From an uncultured Lachnospiraceae bacterium (GTDB lineage Bacteria > Bacillota > Clostridia > Lachnospirales > Lachnospiraceae), in NCBI GenBank assembly GCA_910584585.1, contig CAJUBP010000008.1, positions 47,430 through 111,429 of the forward strand: a DNA stretch of 64,000 bases, in the 5' to 3' direction. The translations under genes were made by a program, and so were the position numbers. Position 1 is the first letter of the stretch; every line of letters starts with the position of its first letter. Shown one piece after another: positions 9,320 through 17,312 of the stretch. The notes beneath the pieces were generated by a model. The model was not told where the DNA came from. It ran no database searches and was given only the letters and a program-made list of their open reading frames with translations.

Positions 9320-9873
9320 TAGAGAAAGAGAAAATAGAAAGAGCCGTTGCCCTTCTGCTGGAAGGCATCGGGGAGGATGTAAACCGGGAAGGGCTGAAAG
9401 AGACGCCGGAGAGGATTGCCAGAATGTATGAGGAAATCTTCGCAGGTCTGGAACAGACGCCGGAGCCTTACTTAAGCAAAACTTTTTCTGTGGAAGATAG
9501 CGGCATGGTGCTGGAGAAAGATATTGTATTTTATTCCACTTGTGAGCATCATCTGCTGCCTTTTTACGGGAAGGCGCATATCGCCTATCTTCCTGACGGA
9601 AAAGTGGCGGGGCTGAGCAAGCTGGCCCGGACGGTGGAAGTCTATGCCAGACGTCCCCAGCTGCAGGAGCGGCTTACGGTGCAGATTGCAGATGCTTTGA
9701 TGGAATATCTTCAGCCCAAGGGTGTGATGGTAATGGTGGAGGCAGAGCATATGTGCATGACAATGCGGGGCGTGAAGAAGCCGGGGACCCAGACTGTGAC
9801 CCTGGTGACCAGAGGCAGATTTGAGGAAGAGAAAGAACTTCAGGAAGAATTCTGGCGGATGATGGGAAAGTAA
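9316..9873 (+). CDS. folE: GTP cyclohydrolase I
   Basis: A 185-residue FolE enzyme that converts GTP to 7,8-dihydroneopterin triphosphate, the first step to folate. Seen in the sequence are FYSTCEHHLLPFYGKAHIAY with the zinc-binding Cys and His, GLSKLARTVE, ARRPQLQERLT and the second zinc cysteine in EHMCMTMRGVKKPG. Length is typical of the bacterial type-I enzyme. It overlaps folC by 4 bases and is followed 75 bp later by the HD-domain gene. Confidence 0.95.
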   Translation: MIEKEKIERAVALLLEGIGEDVNREGLKETPERIARMYEEIFAGLEQTPEPYLSKTFSVEDSGMVLEKDIVFYSTCEHHLLPFYGKAHIAYLPDGKVAGLSKLARTVEVYARRPQLQERLTVQIADALMEYLQPKGVMVMVEAEHMCMTMRGVKKPGTQTVTLVTRGRFEEEKELQEEFWRMMGK

Positions 9874-9948
9874 TGCCTGGAAAATGGTAATAGTTCCTAA
9901 GAAAGTCTCGAATCCGGCGGCGGAGCGTGACAGGGAGGAAATCAGAAC

Positions 9949-10491
9949 ATGAAATATGTGGATCGCCTATTGAAAGAAACAGATTACCTGCAAATAGTGG
10001 GGGAACTGGAGAAGACAGAAGCGGATCGCGTATTCTGCAGGCATGGGCTGTCACATCTGCTGGATGTGGCCCGAATCGGATGGATTCTGGCATTGGAACG
10101 GGGACAGGCAGGAAAAGAGAAGCCCAGGGAAGCCTTAAAGGAGAAAATATATCTGACGGCGCTTCTTCACGATCTGGGCAGGCTTGCAGAGGCGGAAGAA
10201 GGAATTCCCCATCACAGGGCAGGCGCAGCCCTTGCAGAAAAATTGCTGGATGAGATTCAGTATCCCAAAGAAGAACAGCAGGATATTTTAGCGGCGATAT
10301 CAGAACACCGGGGAGACCAGCCAGTTTTTTTCGGATCCGGCACAAAATTTGTGAGAGAACAAGAATTAAATAAAGATTTTATTAATTTGATAAAGGAAGC
10401 AGACAACCGTTCCAGAAATTGTTTTTTCTGCAGCAGCCGGGCGCTGTGCAGCTGGAGCAAGGAGAGAAGAAATCAGGGAATCTTCTGGTAG
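9949..10491 (+). CDS. HD-domain phosphohydrolase embedded in the folate operon
   Basis: A 180-residue HD-superfamily protein. Metal ligands are recognisable in order: His in CRHGLSHLLDVAR (about residues 31-43), the HD pair in ALLHDLGRL, paired His in IPHHRAG, a further His in ISEHRGDQP and Asp in KEADNRSRNC. The C-terminus has a cysteine set C-x2-C-x6-C followed by W, which may bind metal. The ATG follows GGGAGG. It lies between folE and folP, where a phosphatase or pyrophosphohydrolase acting on dihydroneopterin triphosphate is needed and no Nudix-type FolQ is visible. A role in that dephosphorylation is therefore an attractive inference, supported by the archaeal HD-domain enzyme MptB acting on a dihydroneopterin phosphate. 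Substrate is not shown by the sequence. Confidence 0.8.
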   Translation: MKYVDRLLKETDYLQIVGELEKTEADRVFCRHGLSHLLDVARIGWILALERGQAGKEKPREALKEKIYLTALLHDLGRLAEAEEGIPHHRAGAALAEKLLDEIQYPKEEQQDILAAISEHRGDQPVFFGSGTKFVREQELNKDFINLIKEADNRSRNCFFCSSRALCSWSKERRNQGIFW

Positions 10492-10505
10492 AATGGGAGG
10501 AAAAC

Positions 10506-11342
10506 ATGAAGATAGGAAACAGAATATTTGAGACAGAAAAGCATACTTATGTGATGGGCATTTTAAATGTAACGCCGGACTCCTTTTCCGATGGAGGTAA
10601 ATTCAACCGCATGAATCTGGCCCTTGCCCATGTGGAGCAAATGATTGCAGAGGGGGCGGATCTGATTGATATCGGCGGAGAATCTACCAGGCCCGGCCAT
10701 CAGCAGATTACAGAAGAAGAGGAGATCCGGCGGATTGTTCCGGTGGTCACACAGGTAAAATCCAGATTTGATATTCCTGTTTCTGTGGATACCTATAAGG
10801 CTGAAGTGGCAAAAGCCTGCCTGGAGGCCGGAGCAGATCTGGTGAACGACATCTGGGGGTTGAAGTATGAGAAAGGCATGGCGGAACTGATTGGACAAAC
10901 CAAGGCAGCCTGCTGTCTGATGCACAACCGGAAAGAAGCGGTTTACCATAATTTTATGGAGGAAATGAAAGCCGATTTGCAGGAAACGCTGAAAATTGCC
11001 GAGAGGGCGGGAATTGAGAAGGATAAGATTATTTTAGATCCCGGCGTGGGATTTGGAAAGACTTATGAGAATAATTTAGAAGCTGTCTGCAGAATCGGAG
11101 AGCTGCGTCAATTGGGCTGCCCTCTGCTTTTGGGAACTTCCAGAAAGTCCGTCATCGGCCTTACGCTGGATCTTCCGGTGGAAGAACGGGTGGAAGGGAC
11201 CTTGGTTACCACAGTCCAGGCAGTTTTAAGCGGATGCGCCTTTGTCCGGGTTCATGATGTCAAAGAAAATAAGAGAGCGGTGCGGATGGCGGAAGCGATT
11301 CGGGATGGATGGCGCAAGGATGGGAGCACAGGCGATGAATGA
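10506..11342 (+). CDS. folP: Dihydropteroate synthase
   Basis: A 278-residue TIM-barrel enzyme joining p-aminobenzoate to hydroxymethyl-dihydropterin pyrophosphate. Signatures are MGILNVTPDSFSDGG, DIGGESTRPGH, PVSVDTYKA, LVNDIWG, DPGVGFGKT and LLGTSRKS. The start is taken at ATG 10506, which follows GGGAGGAAAAC with ideal spacing; an upstream in-frame ATG at 10419 would overlap the HD gene by 73 bp and has no ribosome site. The 3' end overlaps folB-folK by 8 bases. This is the sulfonamide target. Confidence 0.94.
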   Translation: MKIGNRIFETEKHTYVMGILNVTPDSFSDGGKFNRMNLALAHVEQMIAEGADLIDIGGESTRPGHQQITEEEEIRRIVPVVTQVKSRFDIPVSVDTYKAEVAKACLEAGADLVNDIWGLKYEKGMAELIGQTKAACCLMHNRKEAVYHNFMEEMKADLQETLKIAERAGIEKDKIILDPGVGFGKTYENNLEAVCRIGELRQLGCPLLLGTSRKSVIGLTLDLPVEERVEGTLVTTVQAVLSGCAFVRVHDVKENKRAVRMAEAIRDGWRKDGSTGDE

Positions 11343-12183
11343 GAAAACATGGGACAAGATACATATCAGAAATCTTGAGGTTTTTGGCAGACACGGAGTT
11401 TTTCCGGAAGAGAACCGGCTGGGGCAGAAATTTGAAGTGGATGCCGATTTGTATGTTCCGATACGGGAAGCAGGATTAAATGATGATTTAACAAAATCAA
11501 TTCATTATGGAGAAGTTTCACATTTTATAGCGTCCTTTATGACAGAACATACCTTTCGGCTGATTGAGGCGGCGGCGGAACAGATGGCAGAAGCCCTGCT
11601 GCTTCGATTTCCTGCCATGGAGAAAATCCGGTTGGAAATCCGAAAGCCCTGGGCGCCCATCGGCCTTCCGTTGGAATCTGTGTCGGTGGAAATTGAACGG
11701 GGCTGGCACCAGGCTTTTGTGGCTGTGGGCTCTAATCTGGGAGAACGGGAAAATTATATCCAGATGGGAATAGAAGCCTTGAAGGCCAGAAAAGACTGTA
11801 AAGTGGAACAGGTATCAGAGATTATCACAACCAGCCCTTACGGCGTCACCGATCAGCCGGATTTTTTAAACGGCATGATAAAAATGCGTACGCTGCTTAC
11901 CCCCTGGGAACTGCTGAAGGTTCTTCAGGAGACAGAGCAGCAAGCCGGGCGGGAACGGTCGACGCATTGGGGGCCGCGAACACTGGATTTGGATATTATA
12001 TTTTACGACGATCAGGTGATTGACGCCAGGGAGCTTCAGATTCCCCATCCGGATATGCGCAACCGGGAGTTTGTATTAAAGCCGCTGGCAGAACTGGCGC
12101 CTTATCTGCGGCATCCCCTTTTTCAGAAGACAGTTGGACAGATGCTGAAAGAATTAGAAAATGCTGATACTGCGGAAAAGTAA
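11335..12183 (+). CDS. folK: Dihydroneopterin aldolase / HPPK fusion (FolB-FolK)
   Basis: A 282-residue bifunctional protein. Residues 1-120 are FolB: IRNLEVFGRHGVFPEEN and a C-terminal LEIRKPWAPIG are typical; it cleaves dihydroneopterin to hydroxymethyl-dihydropterin. From about residue 125 the FolK domain begins with AFVAVGSNLGERE and carries SEIITTSPYG, FLNGMIKM, WGPRTLDLDIIFYDD and LQIPHPDMRNREFVLKPL, the pyrophosphokinase motifs. ATG 11335 overlaps the folP stop and follows GGGAG; longer in-frame starts lie within folP. The fusion is common in Firmicutes. It closes the folate operon, which lacks dihydrofolate reductase and pab genes. Confidence 0.92.
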   Translation: MNEKTWDKIHIRNLEVFGRHGVFPEENRLGQKFEVDADLYVPIREAGLNDDLTKSIHYGEVSHFIASFMTEHTFRLIEAAAEQMAEALLLRFPAMEKIRLEIRKPWAPIGLPLESVSVEIERGWHQAFVAVGSNLGERENYIQMGIEALKARKDCKVEQVSEIITTSPYGVTDQPDFLNGMIKMRTLLTPWELLKVLQETEQQAGRERSTHWGPRTLDLDIIFYDDQVIDARELQIPHPDMRNREFVLKPLAELAPYLRHPLFQKTVGQMLKELENADTAEK

Positions 12184-12203
12184 CAGATACAGAGGGCGAA
12201 AGA

Positions 12204-13463
12204 ATGTCAGAGAGTGAAAGAATGCCAGAGAGGGGAAGGGCATCAGAAAATGAAAGAGCGCCAGAGAGCGGAAGGGCGTCAGGGAGTGGAAGAGCGCCAG
12301 AGAGCGGAAGGGCGTCAGGGAGTGGAAGAATGCCAGAGAGCGGAATAAGATCGGAAAACAGACGCAGATTGGAGTATCAGGAATTTTCTTATCAAGTAGT
12401 AAATGACGGCATTTGTATTCTGCGCTGTTACGGAGAAAACGGGCGGGTGGAAATTCCCGAACAGCTGGAAGGATTGCCGGTGACAGAGCTGTCTGACTAT
12501 GCCTTTGCAGAGAAAATGGAACAAGAGCCGGAATATACCGGAGAACTTACCTGTATCTGCGGAGAGCTTCTGGAAGAACTGTACCTGCCAGGGACCATCC
12601 GGCGGCTGGGACGGTATGTGTTTTACAATTGCGTCCGGTTTCGCAGACTGTCTTTTTACAGCGATATTGCGTATATGGGAGCAGGGGGATTTACCGGATG
12701 CGGGCGGCTCTCCCAGCTTGTGGTGCACCAGACAGAAGGAAAGTCCTGTTTGCGGGAAATCCTTCAGGATTTGAAACAAGCTGTCACGGTAGCGTGTTAT
12801 CCGGCGTTGGAACCTAGTGTTTTGGCGCAGCCGGAAGGAGCCGGCAGAAATTCAGAGGGAAGCGGCGGAAATTCAGAGGGAAGCGGCAGAAATTCAGAAG
12901 GAAGCGGCAGAAATTCAGAAGGAAGCGGCAGAAATTCAGAAGGAAGCGGCAGAAATTCAGAGAGAGGCGGCAGTGAAGCTCCCCTTTGGCGTCTGGTATT
13001 TCCAGAATTTTTCGAGGAAGCGGTGGAAAATACTCCGGCCAGAATTATTTCTACTCAGACTCACGGAATGGGAATTCAGTACCGGAATACCTTTCGGAAT
13101 ACACAGATTATATTTCAGGAATATGATAAATTATTTGAAATGGGAAAATATAATATAGATTTTATAAATATTCTGAATATGGCAGTTTCCAGACTGATGT
13201 TTCCCTATTGTCTGGAAAGTTCTGCCGGCGGGGAATACGGCGGATGGCTGAGGGAACATTGGAAGGAATCGGCTTTTTGCCTGCTGGAACAGGAGAGCCG
13301 GTCGGAGTTATGCTGGCTGGCAGAAGAATTTGCAGGCACAGGAGAGGAAGTGGAAACACTGATACAGGCGGCCAATGACAAGAAGGATACACAGATGGTA
13401 AGCAAATTGATGGATATTTCTCATAAGAGATTTCCTAAGAAAGTACGGCGTTTTTCGTTATAA
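12204..13463 (+). CDS. Repeat-rich protein with a BspA-type leucine-rich segment
   Basis: A 419-residue protein of unknown function. Residues 1-50 are a low-complexity Glu/Arg/Ser/Gly run made of 6-residue units such as RAPESG and RASGSG. Residues about 75-175 resemble BspA/LRR_5 repeats (ELYLPGTIRRLGRYVFYNC, then FRRLSFYSDIAYMG). Residues about 214-255 are six 7-residue units of the RNSEGSG kind. The C-terminal 160 residues are helical with no known motif. No signal peptide or membrane segment is seen, so it is likely cytoplasmic. It lies 46 bp before the VWA gene in the same direction and may work with the VWA/AAA+ pair. The start is uncertain because the repeat zone holds several in-frame ATGs; 12204 follows a weak AGGG. 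Confidence 0.6.
   Translation: MSESERMPERGRASENERAPESGRASGSGRAPESGRASGSGRMPESGIRSENRRRLEYQEFSYQVVNDGICILRCYGENGRVEIPEQLEGLPVTELSDYAFAEKMEQEPEYTGELTCICGELLEELYLPGTIRRLGRYVFYNCVRFRRLSFYSDIAYMGAGGFTGCGRLSQLVVHQTEGKSCLREILQDLKQAVTVACYPALEPSVLAQPEGAGRNSEGSGGNSEGSGRNSEGSGRNSEGSGRNSEGSGRNSERGGSEAPLWRLVFPEFFEEAVENTPARIISTQTHGMGIQYRNTFRNTQIIFQEYDKLFEMGKYNIDFINILNMAVSRLMFPYCLESSAGGEYGGWLREHWKESAFCLLEQESRSELCWLAEEFAGTGEEVETLIQAANDKKDTQMVSKLMDISHKRFPKKVRRFSL
12209..12348 (+). repeat. 18/36-bp minisatellite in coding sequence
   Basis: Degenerate 18-bp units, best seen as a 36-bp pair (for example the block from about 12264 repeated 36 bp later), encode alternating RAPESG and RASGSG. Unit length is a multiple of three, so copy-number changes lengthen or shorten the protein without a frameshift. 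Confidence 0.7.
12843..12968 (+). repeat. Six 21-bp tandem repeats in coding sequence
   Basis: Six units of 21 bp (starting at 12843, 12864, 12885, 12906, 12927, 12948) encode GRNSEGS-type heptads. The third, fourth and fifth are identical; the outer ones carry single changes. This is a strong candidate for length variation between strains. Confidence 0.85.
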
Positions 13464-13509
13464 GATGGATTGCAAAAGTAAAATTTGATTTTAAGAAAAA
13501 GGCGGCATT

Positions 13510-14856
13510 ATGTTTGAAGAAGCTTTGATGGAGAGAATAGAAGTTTGCGGTGAAATATTGAAGGACTGCAAAAGCGAATTGTACCTGAATCTGCGGTTTT
13601 TGGATGTTGCGCTGAACAGCCTGGCGCCGGAGCCGTCTATGGCGTTGGGGAGAGCGGCGACAGACGGAAGAGTCTACCGGTACAACCCGGAATTTCTGAT
13701 TGATCAGTACAGAATTGGAAATGTGCCGGTAAACCGCTGCTATCTCCACAGTGTGCTGCACTGTCTGTTCGGCCATGTCTGGAATCTTCCGGAACCGGAA
13801 GAAGAGAGGCTGTGGGATCTTTCCTGCGATATTGCCGCGGAGTATGTGCTGGACAGTCTGACGCTCCGCTGTCTGCGCAGTCCTTCCAGGCCTTACCGCA
13901 GGGCCGTGTATGACGGATTGCTGAAAAAGATTCCGGTGATTCATGGAGAAGGCGTGTTTCGCTTGCTAAAGGAGGCGCAGCCGGATGTCCGTATCCTGGC
14001 CAGAATGATTCAGGAATTTGCCGTGGACCAGCATATGCTTTGGCGGAAAAAGGATTCGGGGCCAAAGTCTATGACAGAGCAGCAGAACCGCTGGAAGGAC
14101 ATCCGGGATAAGATGGAAACGGATCTGGAGACTTTTTCTAAGGAGGCGGCTGAGGATTCCAAAGGGCTGACGGAGCAGATTCGTATAGAAAACCGGGAAC
14201 GGTATGATTACCGGGAGTTTTTAAAGAAATTCTGTGTGCTGAAAGAGGAAATGCAGGTGGATCTGGACAGTTTTGATTATATTTTTTATAATTACGGCAT
14301 GGAATTGTATGGAAATATGCCCTTGATTGAGCATCAGGAAACCCGGGAAGTGCAGAAAATTGAAGATTTTGTGATTGTCATTGACACGTCCATGTCCTGC
14401 AAGGCAAGCCTGGTGCAGAAATTTCTGGAGGAAACCTACAGCATTTTAAGCCAGTCGGAATCCTTCTCCCGCAGATTTTGCATTCATATCATTCAGTGTG
14501 ATGAGCGGGTGCAGTCTGACACTGTCATCGAGAATCAGAAGCAGCTTGCCGCCTATATGGAGCAGTTTCAGGTGAAAGGCATGGGCGGCACGGATTTTCG
14601 TCCGGCTTTTGAATACGTCAATCAGCTTCTGGCAAAGAAAACCTTTCGGAAGCTGCGGGGCCTGATTTATTTTACAGACGGATACGGGAGATTTCCTCTG
14701 AAAAAACCTGTCTATGATACGGCGTTCGTGTTTTTTCGGGAGGATTATCAGGATGTGGATGTGCCGCCCTGGGCCATAAAGCTGATCTTAGATCAGGCAA
14801 TGCTGCATGGGAAAGAAACGGCATGCCAAGCGGAAAGTGGCGGCAAAAGGATCTAG
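13510..14856 (+). CDS. VWA-domain protein, partner of the MoxR-type ATPase
   Basis: A 448-residue protein with an N-terminal metallopeptidase-like helical domain of the DUF2201 kind (SLAPEPSMALGRAATDGR, HSVLHCLFGHVWN near residues 78-95, whose H-x3-H resembles a metal site) and a C-terminal von Willebrand A-like domain. The metal-ion-dependent adhesion motif appears as IDTSMS (near residue 292) and GGTDFRPAF (near 360), with the later aspartate in FTDGYG. Such proteins work with MoxR AAA+ ATPases, encoded next here, in remodelling or cofactor-insertion roles that vary between systems. The ATG at 13510 is preceded by AAGGCGG. What the pair acts on is unknown. Confidence 0.82.
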   Translation: MFEEALMERIEVCGEILKDCKSELYLNLRFLDVALNSLAPEPSMALGRAATDGRVYRYNPEFLIDQYRIGNVPVNRCYLHSVLHCLFGHVWNLPEPEEERLWDLSCDIAAEYVLDSLTLRCLRSPSRPYRRAVYDGLLKKIPVIHGEGVFRLLKEAQPDVRILARMIQEFAVDQHMLWRKKDSGPKSMTEQQNRWKDIRDKMETDLETFSKEAAEDSKGLTEQIRIENRERYDYREFLKKFCVLKEEMQVDLDSFDYIFYNYGMELYGNMPLIEHQETREVQKIEDFVIVIDTSMSCKASLVQKFLEETYSILSQSESFSRRFCIHIIQCDERVQSDTVIENQKQLAAYMEQFQVKGMGGTDFRPAFEYVNQLLAKKTFRKLRGLIYFTDGYGRFPLKKPVYDTAFVFFREDYQDVDVPPWAIKLILDQAMLHGKETACQAESGGKRI

Positions 14857-14902
14857 TATCCCATCCAGTCAGAAATTACAGTTGTGCTCTGCCTGATTCG
14901 TG

Positions 14903-14928
14903 CTAGAGCGTGTCTTAAAATTCATTCC
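14903..14928. repeat. 26-bp dispersed repeat, copy 2
   Basis: Identical to 4787-4812. It lies in the 177-bp spacer between the VWA and AAA+ genes, which otherwise shows no terminator or clear promoter. Confidence 0.6.
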
Positions 14929-15033
14929 TGCAATCTGCCGCTCCACTTCACACCAGATTTCATGCTGAATTTAGTCAATGCAGCCTCAAAAAACTGGAAA
15001 ATAAAATTCAGATTTAAGAAGAAGGAAATATCA

Positions 15034-16590
15034 ATGAATATTAAGAGAACGAAGGAAGAGATTAAAAATACCATAGAAGCGTATCTGAAAAGGGATGAAT
15101 ACGGATCTTACGAAATTCCCGTCATCCGTCAGCGGCCCATACTTTTGCTGGGGCCTCCCGGTATCGGGAAAACACAGATTATGGAGCAGATTTCCAGGGA
15201 ATGCAAAATCGCGCTTGCAGCCTATTCCATCACCCATCATACCAGACAGAGCGCCATCGGACTGCCCTTTATTTCCAAAAAGCAATATGGGAACAGAGAA
15301 TATGCCGTGACAGAATACACCATGAGTGAAATTGTAGCTTCCATTTATGAGAAAATGGAGCAGACTGGGCTTTCGGAAGGAATTTTATTTCTGGATGAAA
15401 TTAATTGCGTGTCGGAAACCCTGGCTCCTGCCATGCTGCAGTTTCTCCAGTGCAAATCCTTTGGAAATCATAAGATTCCGGAGGGGTGGGTGATTGTTGC
15501 GGCAGGGAACCCGCCGGAGTATAATAAGTCAGTGCGGGAATTTGACGTGGTTACCATGGACAGAGTGAAACGGATGGATGTGGAAGCGGATTTCGAGGTC
15601 TGGAAAGAATACGCCTACCGCCAGGGGCTTCACGGAGCGGTTATTTCTTATTTAAATGCCAGGAAACAGAACTTTTATCAAATGGAAACCACCGTGGACG
15701 GCAGGAATTTTGCAACGCCCAGAGGATGGGAGGATCTGTCGGATTTTATCCAGGTATACGAAAAACTCGGGAAAACCGCAGATCGGGAAGTGGTAACTCA
15801 GTATATCCAGTTTCCGAAAATCGCCAAGGACTTTGCCAATTATCTGGAATTGTATGAGAAGTATCAGACAGATTATCAGCTGGAAGAGATTTTCCAGGGG
15901 CGTCTGGATGAAATTTTATTAAAGAAAATTGCCCATGCGTCTTTTGACGAGCGGCTCAGCGTACTGGGGCTGATCCTTTCCAGAGTTAATGAAATGCTGA
16001 AAAAGTCGGTGCAGCATTTGGCGTATATGGAACAGCTGCATTCCTGTCTGTTGGAATTGAAAGAGCTGACGGAGAGCGATTCCGGAAACGGGGCAGGAAG
16101 TTTTGAGGCGCAGAGACAGTCCGCATGTAATACGGAAATTCCTGATGGGCAGCAGTTATTAGACAATATTTACAATAAAATAAATGCAGATTATATAAGA
16201 TTGAAGGCGGCGGAACTTCTCGGAAGGGAGGCGGATCAGCAATATCAAAAAGTTCTGCGTACCATGGAAAGGTTCGGGCAGACCCTGAAGCTGGAAGGAA
16301 TCCGGGAAAAACATCCTGCATTCCTGCGGATGAAAGAATTGTTTGCGCTGGAAAATGAAGCCTATGAGAGACAGCAGCAGCAGTCCCTGGAAACATTGGA
16401 GTATGCCTTTGATTTTCTGGAAGGGGCTTTTGGGACAGGCCAGGAAATGGTAATGTTTATCACAGAACTGAATTCCAATTATTACAGCGTGAAATTTCTG
16501 GAAAGCTGCGACTGCGAGAGATATTACCAGTATAATCAGGAATTACTTTTTGATGAAAAGCGCAGAAAATTACTGGAACGCTTGTCATAA
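15034..16590 (+). CDS. MoxR-type AAA+ ATPase
   Basis: A 518-residue AAA+ protein. The N-terminal ATPase domain shows Walker A GPPGIGKTQ (about residues 43-51), Walker B ILFLDEINCV (about 116-125), a sensor-1-like VIVAAGNPPE and an arginine-rich DRVKRMDVE. The C-terminal 250 residues are helical and not assigned to a known domain, longer than in minimal MoxR proteins. The start is taken at ATG 15034 after AAGGAAA; an upstream GTG at 14884 would run through the 26-bp repeat and has no ribosome site. It follows the VWA gene and ends 14 bp before the HAD gene, so the three are probably cotranscribed. Confidence 0.85.
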   Translation: MNIKRTKEEIKNTIEAYLKRDEYGSYEIPVIRQRPILLLGPPGIGKTQIMEQISRECKIALAAYSITHHTRQSAIGLPFISKKQYGNREYAVTEYTMSEIVASIYEKMEQTGLSEGILFLDEINCVSETLAPAMLQFLQCKSFGNHKIPEGWVIVAAGNPPEYNKSVREFDVVTMDRVKRMDVEADFEVWKEYAYRQGLHGAVISYLNARKQNFYQMETTVDGRNFATPRGWEDLSDFIQVYEKLGKTADREVVTQYIQFPKIAKDFANYLELYEKYQTDYQLEEIFQGRLDEILLKKIAHASFDERLSVLGLILSRVNEMLKKSVQHLAYMEQLHSCLLELKELTESDSGNGAGSFEAQRQSACNTEIPDGQQLLDNIYNKINADYIRLKAAELLGREADQQYQKVLRTMERFGQTLKLEGIREKHPAFLRMKELFALENEAYERQQQQSLETLEYAFDFLEGAFGTGQEMVMFITELNSNYYSVKFLESCDCERYYQYNQELLFDEKRRKLLERLS

Positions 16591-16604
16591 AGGAGGAAGA
16601 AGCA

Positions 16605-17261
16605 ATGAAAAAGACCACCATATTATTCGACTTGGACGGGACTTTGGTGAATACAGAAGAGGGGGTGGATAAAAGCGTCCGCTATACCCTGGAAAAGTAT
16701 GGAATGGAAGCGCCGGACAGAGATACCATCCGGCGGTTTATCGGCCCGCTTTTGGCAGATTCTTTTCAGCGGGAATATGGATTTTCCGAAGAAAAAGCCC
16801 GGGAGGCGGATATGATTTTCCGGGAACGTTATGAAACCATCGGCTTATTTGAGTGCGAACTCTTCCCGGGTGTGGAGGAAGCGCTGAAGACGTTGAAGGA
16901 TAAAGGTTATCGGCTCAGCGTAGCTTCTTCCAAGGAAGAAGTGCCCTGCCGCAGGATTTTGGAACGGCTGGGGATAGCCAGGTATTTTGATCTGATTTGC
17001 GGAGCCAGGGTGAAAGAGAATATCGGGGAGAAAGTGGAGGTTCTCAATGACGCAATCAAGCGTCTTGGCATTTCCGATAAGAAAGAGGCAGTGTTAATCG
17101 GAGACAGCCGGTATGACGCCAGAGGCGCGAGAGAAGCGGGAATTGACTGCGTGGGGGTTTCTTATGGATTTGAAGAGGATTTGGAGGAAATGAGGAAGGC
17201 GGGCGTTATGGAGATCTTTGACAGCCTTACAGAAGTGATAGAATATTTGGAGAACCAATAA
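16605..17261 (+). CDS. HAD-family phosphatase, phosphoglycolate phosphatase-like
   Basis: A 218-residue haloacid-dehalogenase hydrolase with an alpha-helical cap inserted after motif I. Motif I is FDLDGTLVNTEE, motif II VASSKE, motif III lysine lies in the region VKENIGEKVE, and motif IV is IGDSRYDARGA. Sequence style is that of the Gph/PgmB branch; substrate cannot be told. The ATG follows AAAGGAGG at good spacing. Confidence 0.85.
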   Translation: MKKTTILFDLDGTLVNTEEGVDKSVRYTLEKYGMEAPDRDTIRRFIGPLLADSFQREYGFSEEKAREADMIFRERYETIGLFECELFPGVEEALKTLKDKGYRLSVASSKEEVPCRRILERLGIARYFDLICGARVKENIGEKVEVLNDAIKRLGISDKKEAVLIGDSRYDARGAREAGIDCVGVSYGFEEDLEEMRKAGVMEIFDSLTEVIEYLENQ

Positions 17262-17312
17262 AAAATTTCGTCTTCACGGACGGAGGGATTTTAAGAAAAG
17301 GAGAAAATAAGG

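Noticed and set aside
12817..13158. A 113-codon frame rich in AEIQKEA heptads
   Set aside because: It is the 21-bp repeats of the larger gene read in another frame; it has no ribosome site and no independent support.
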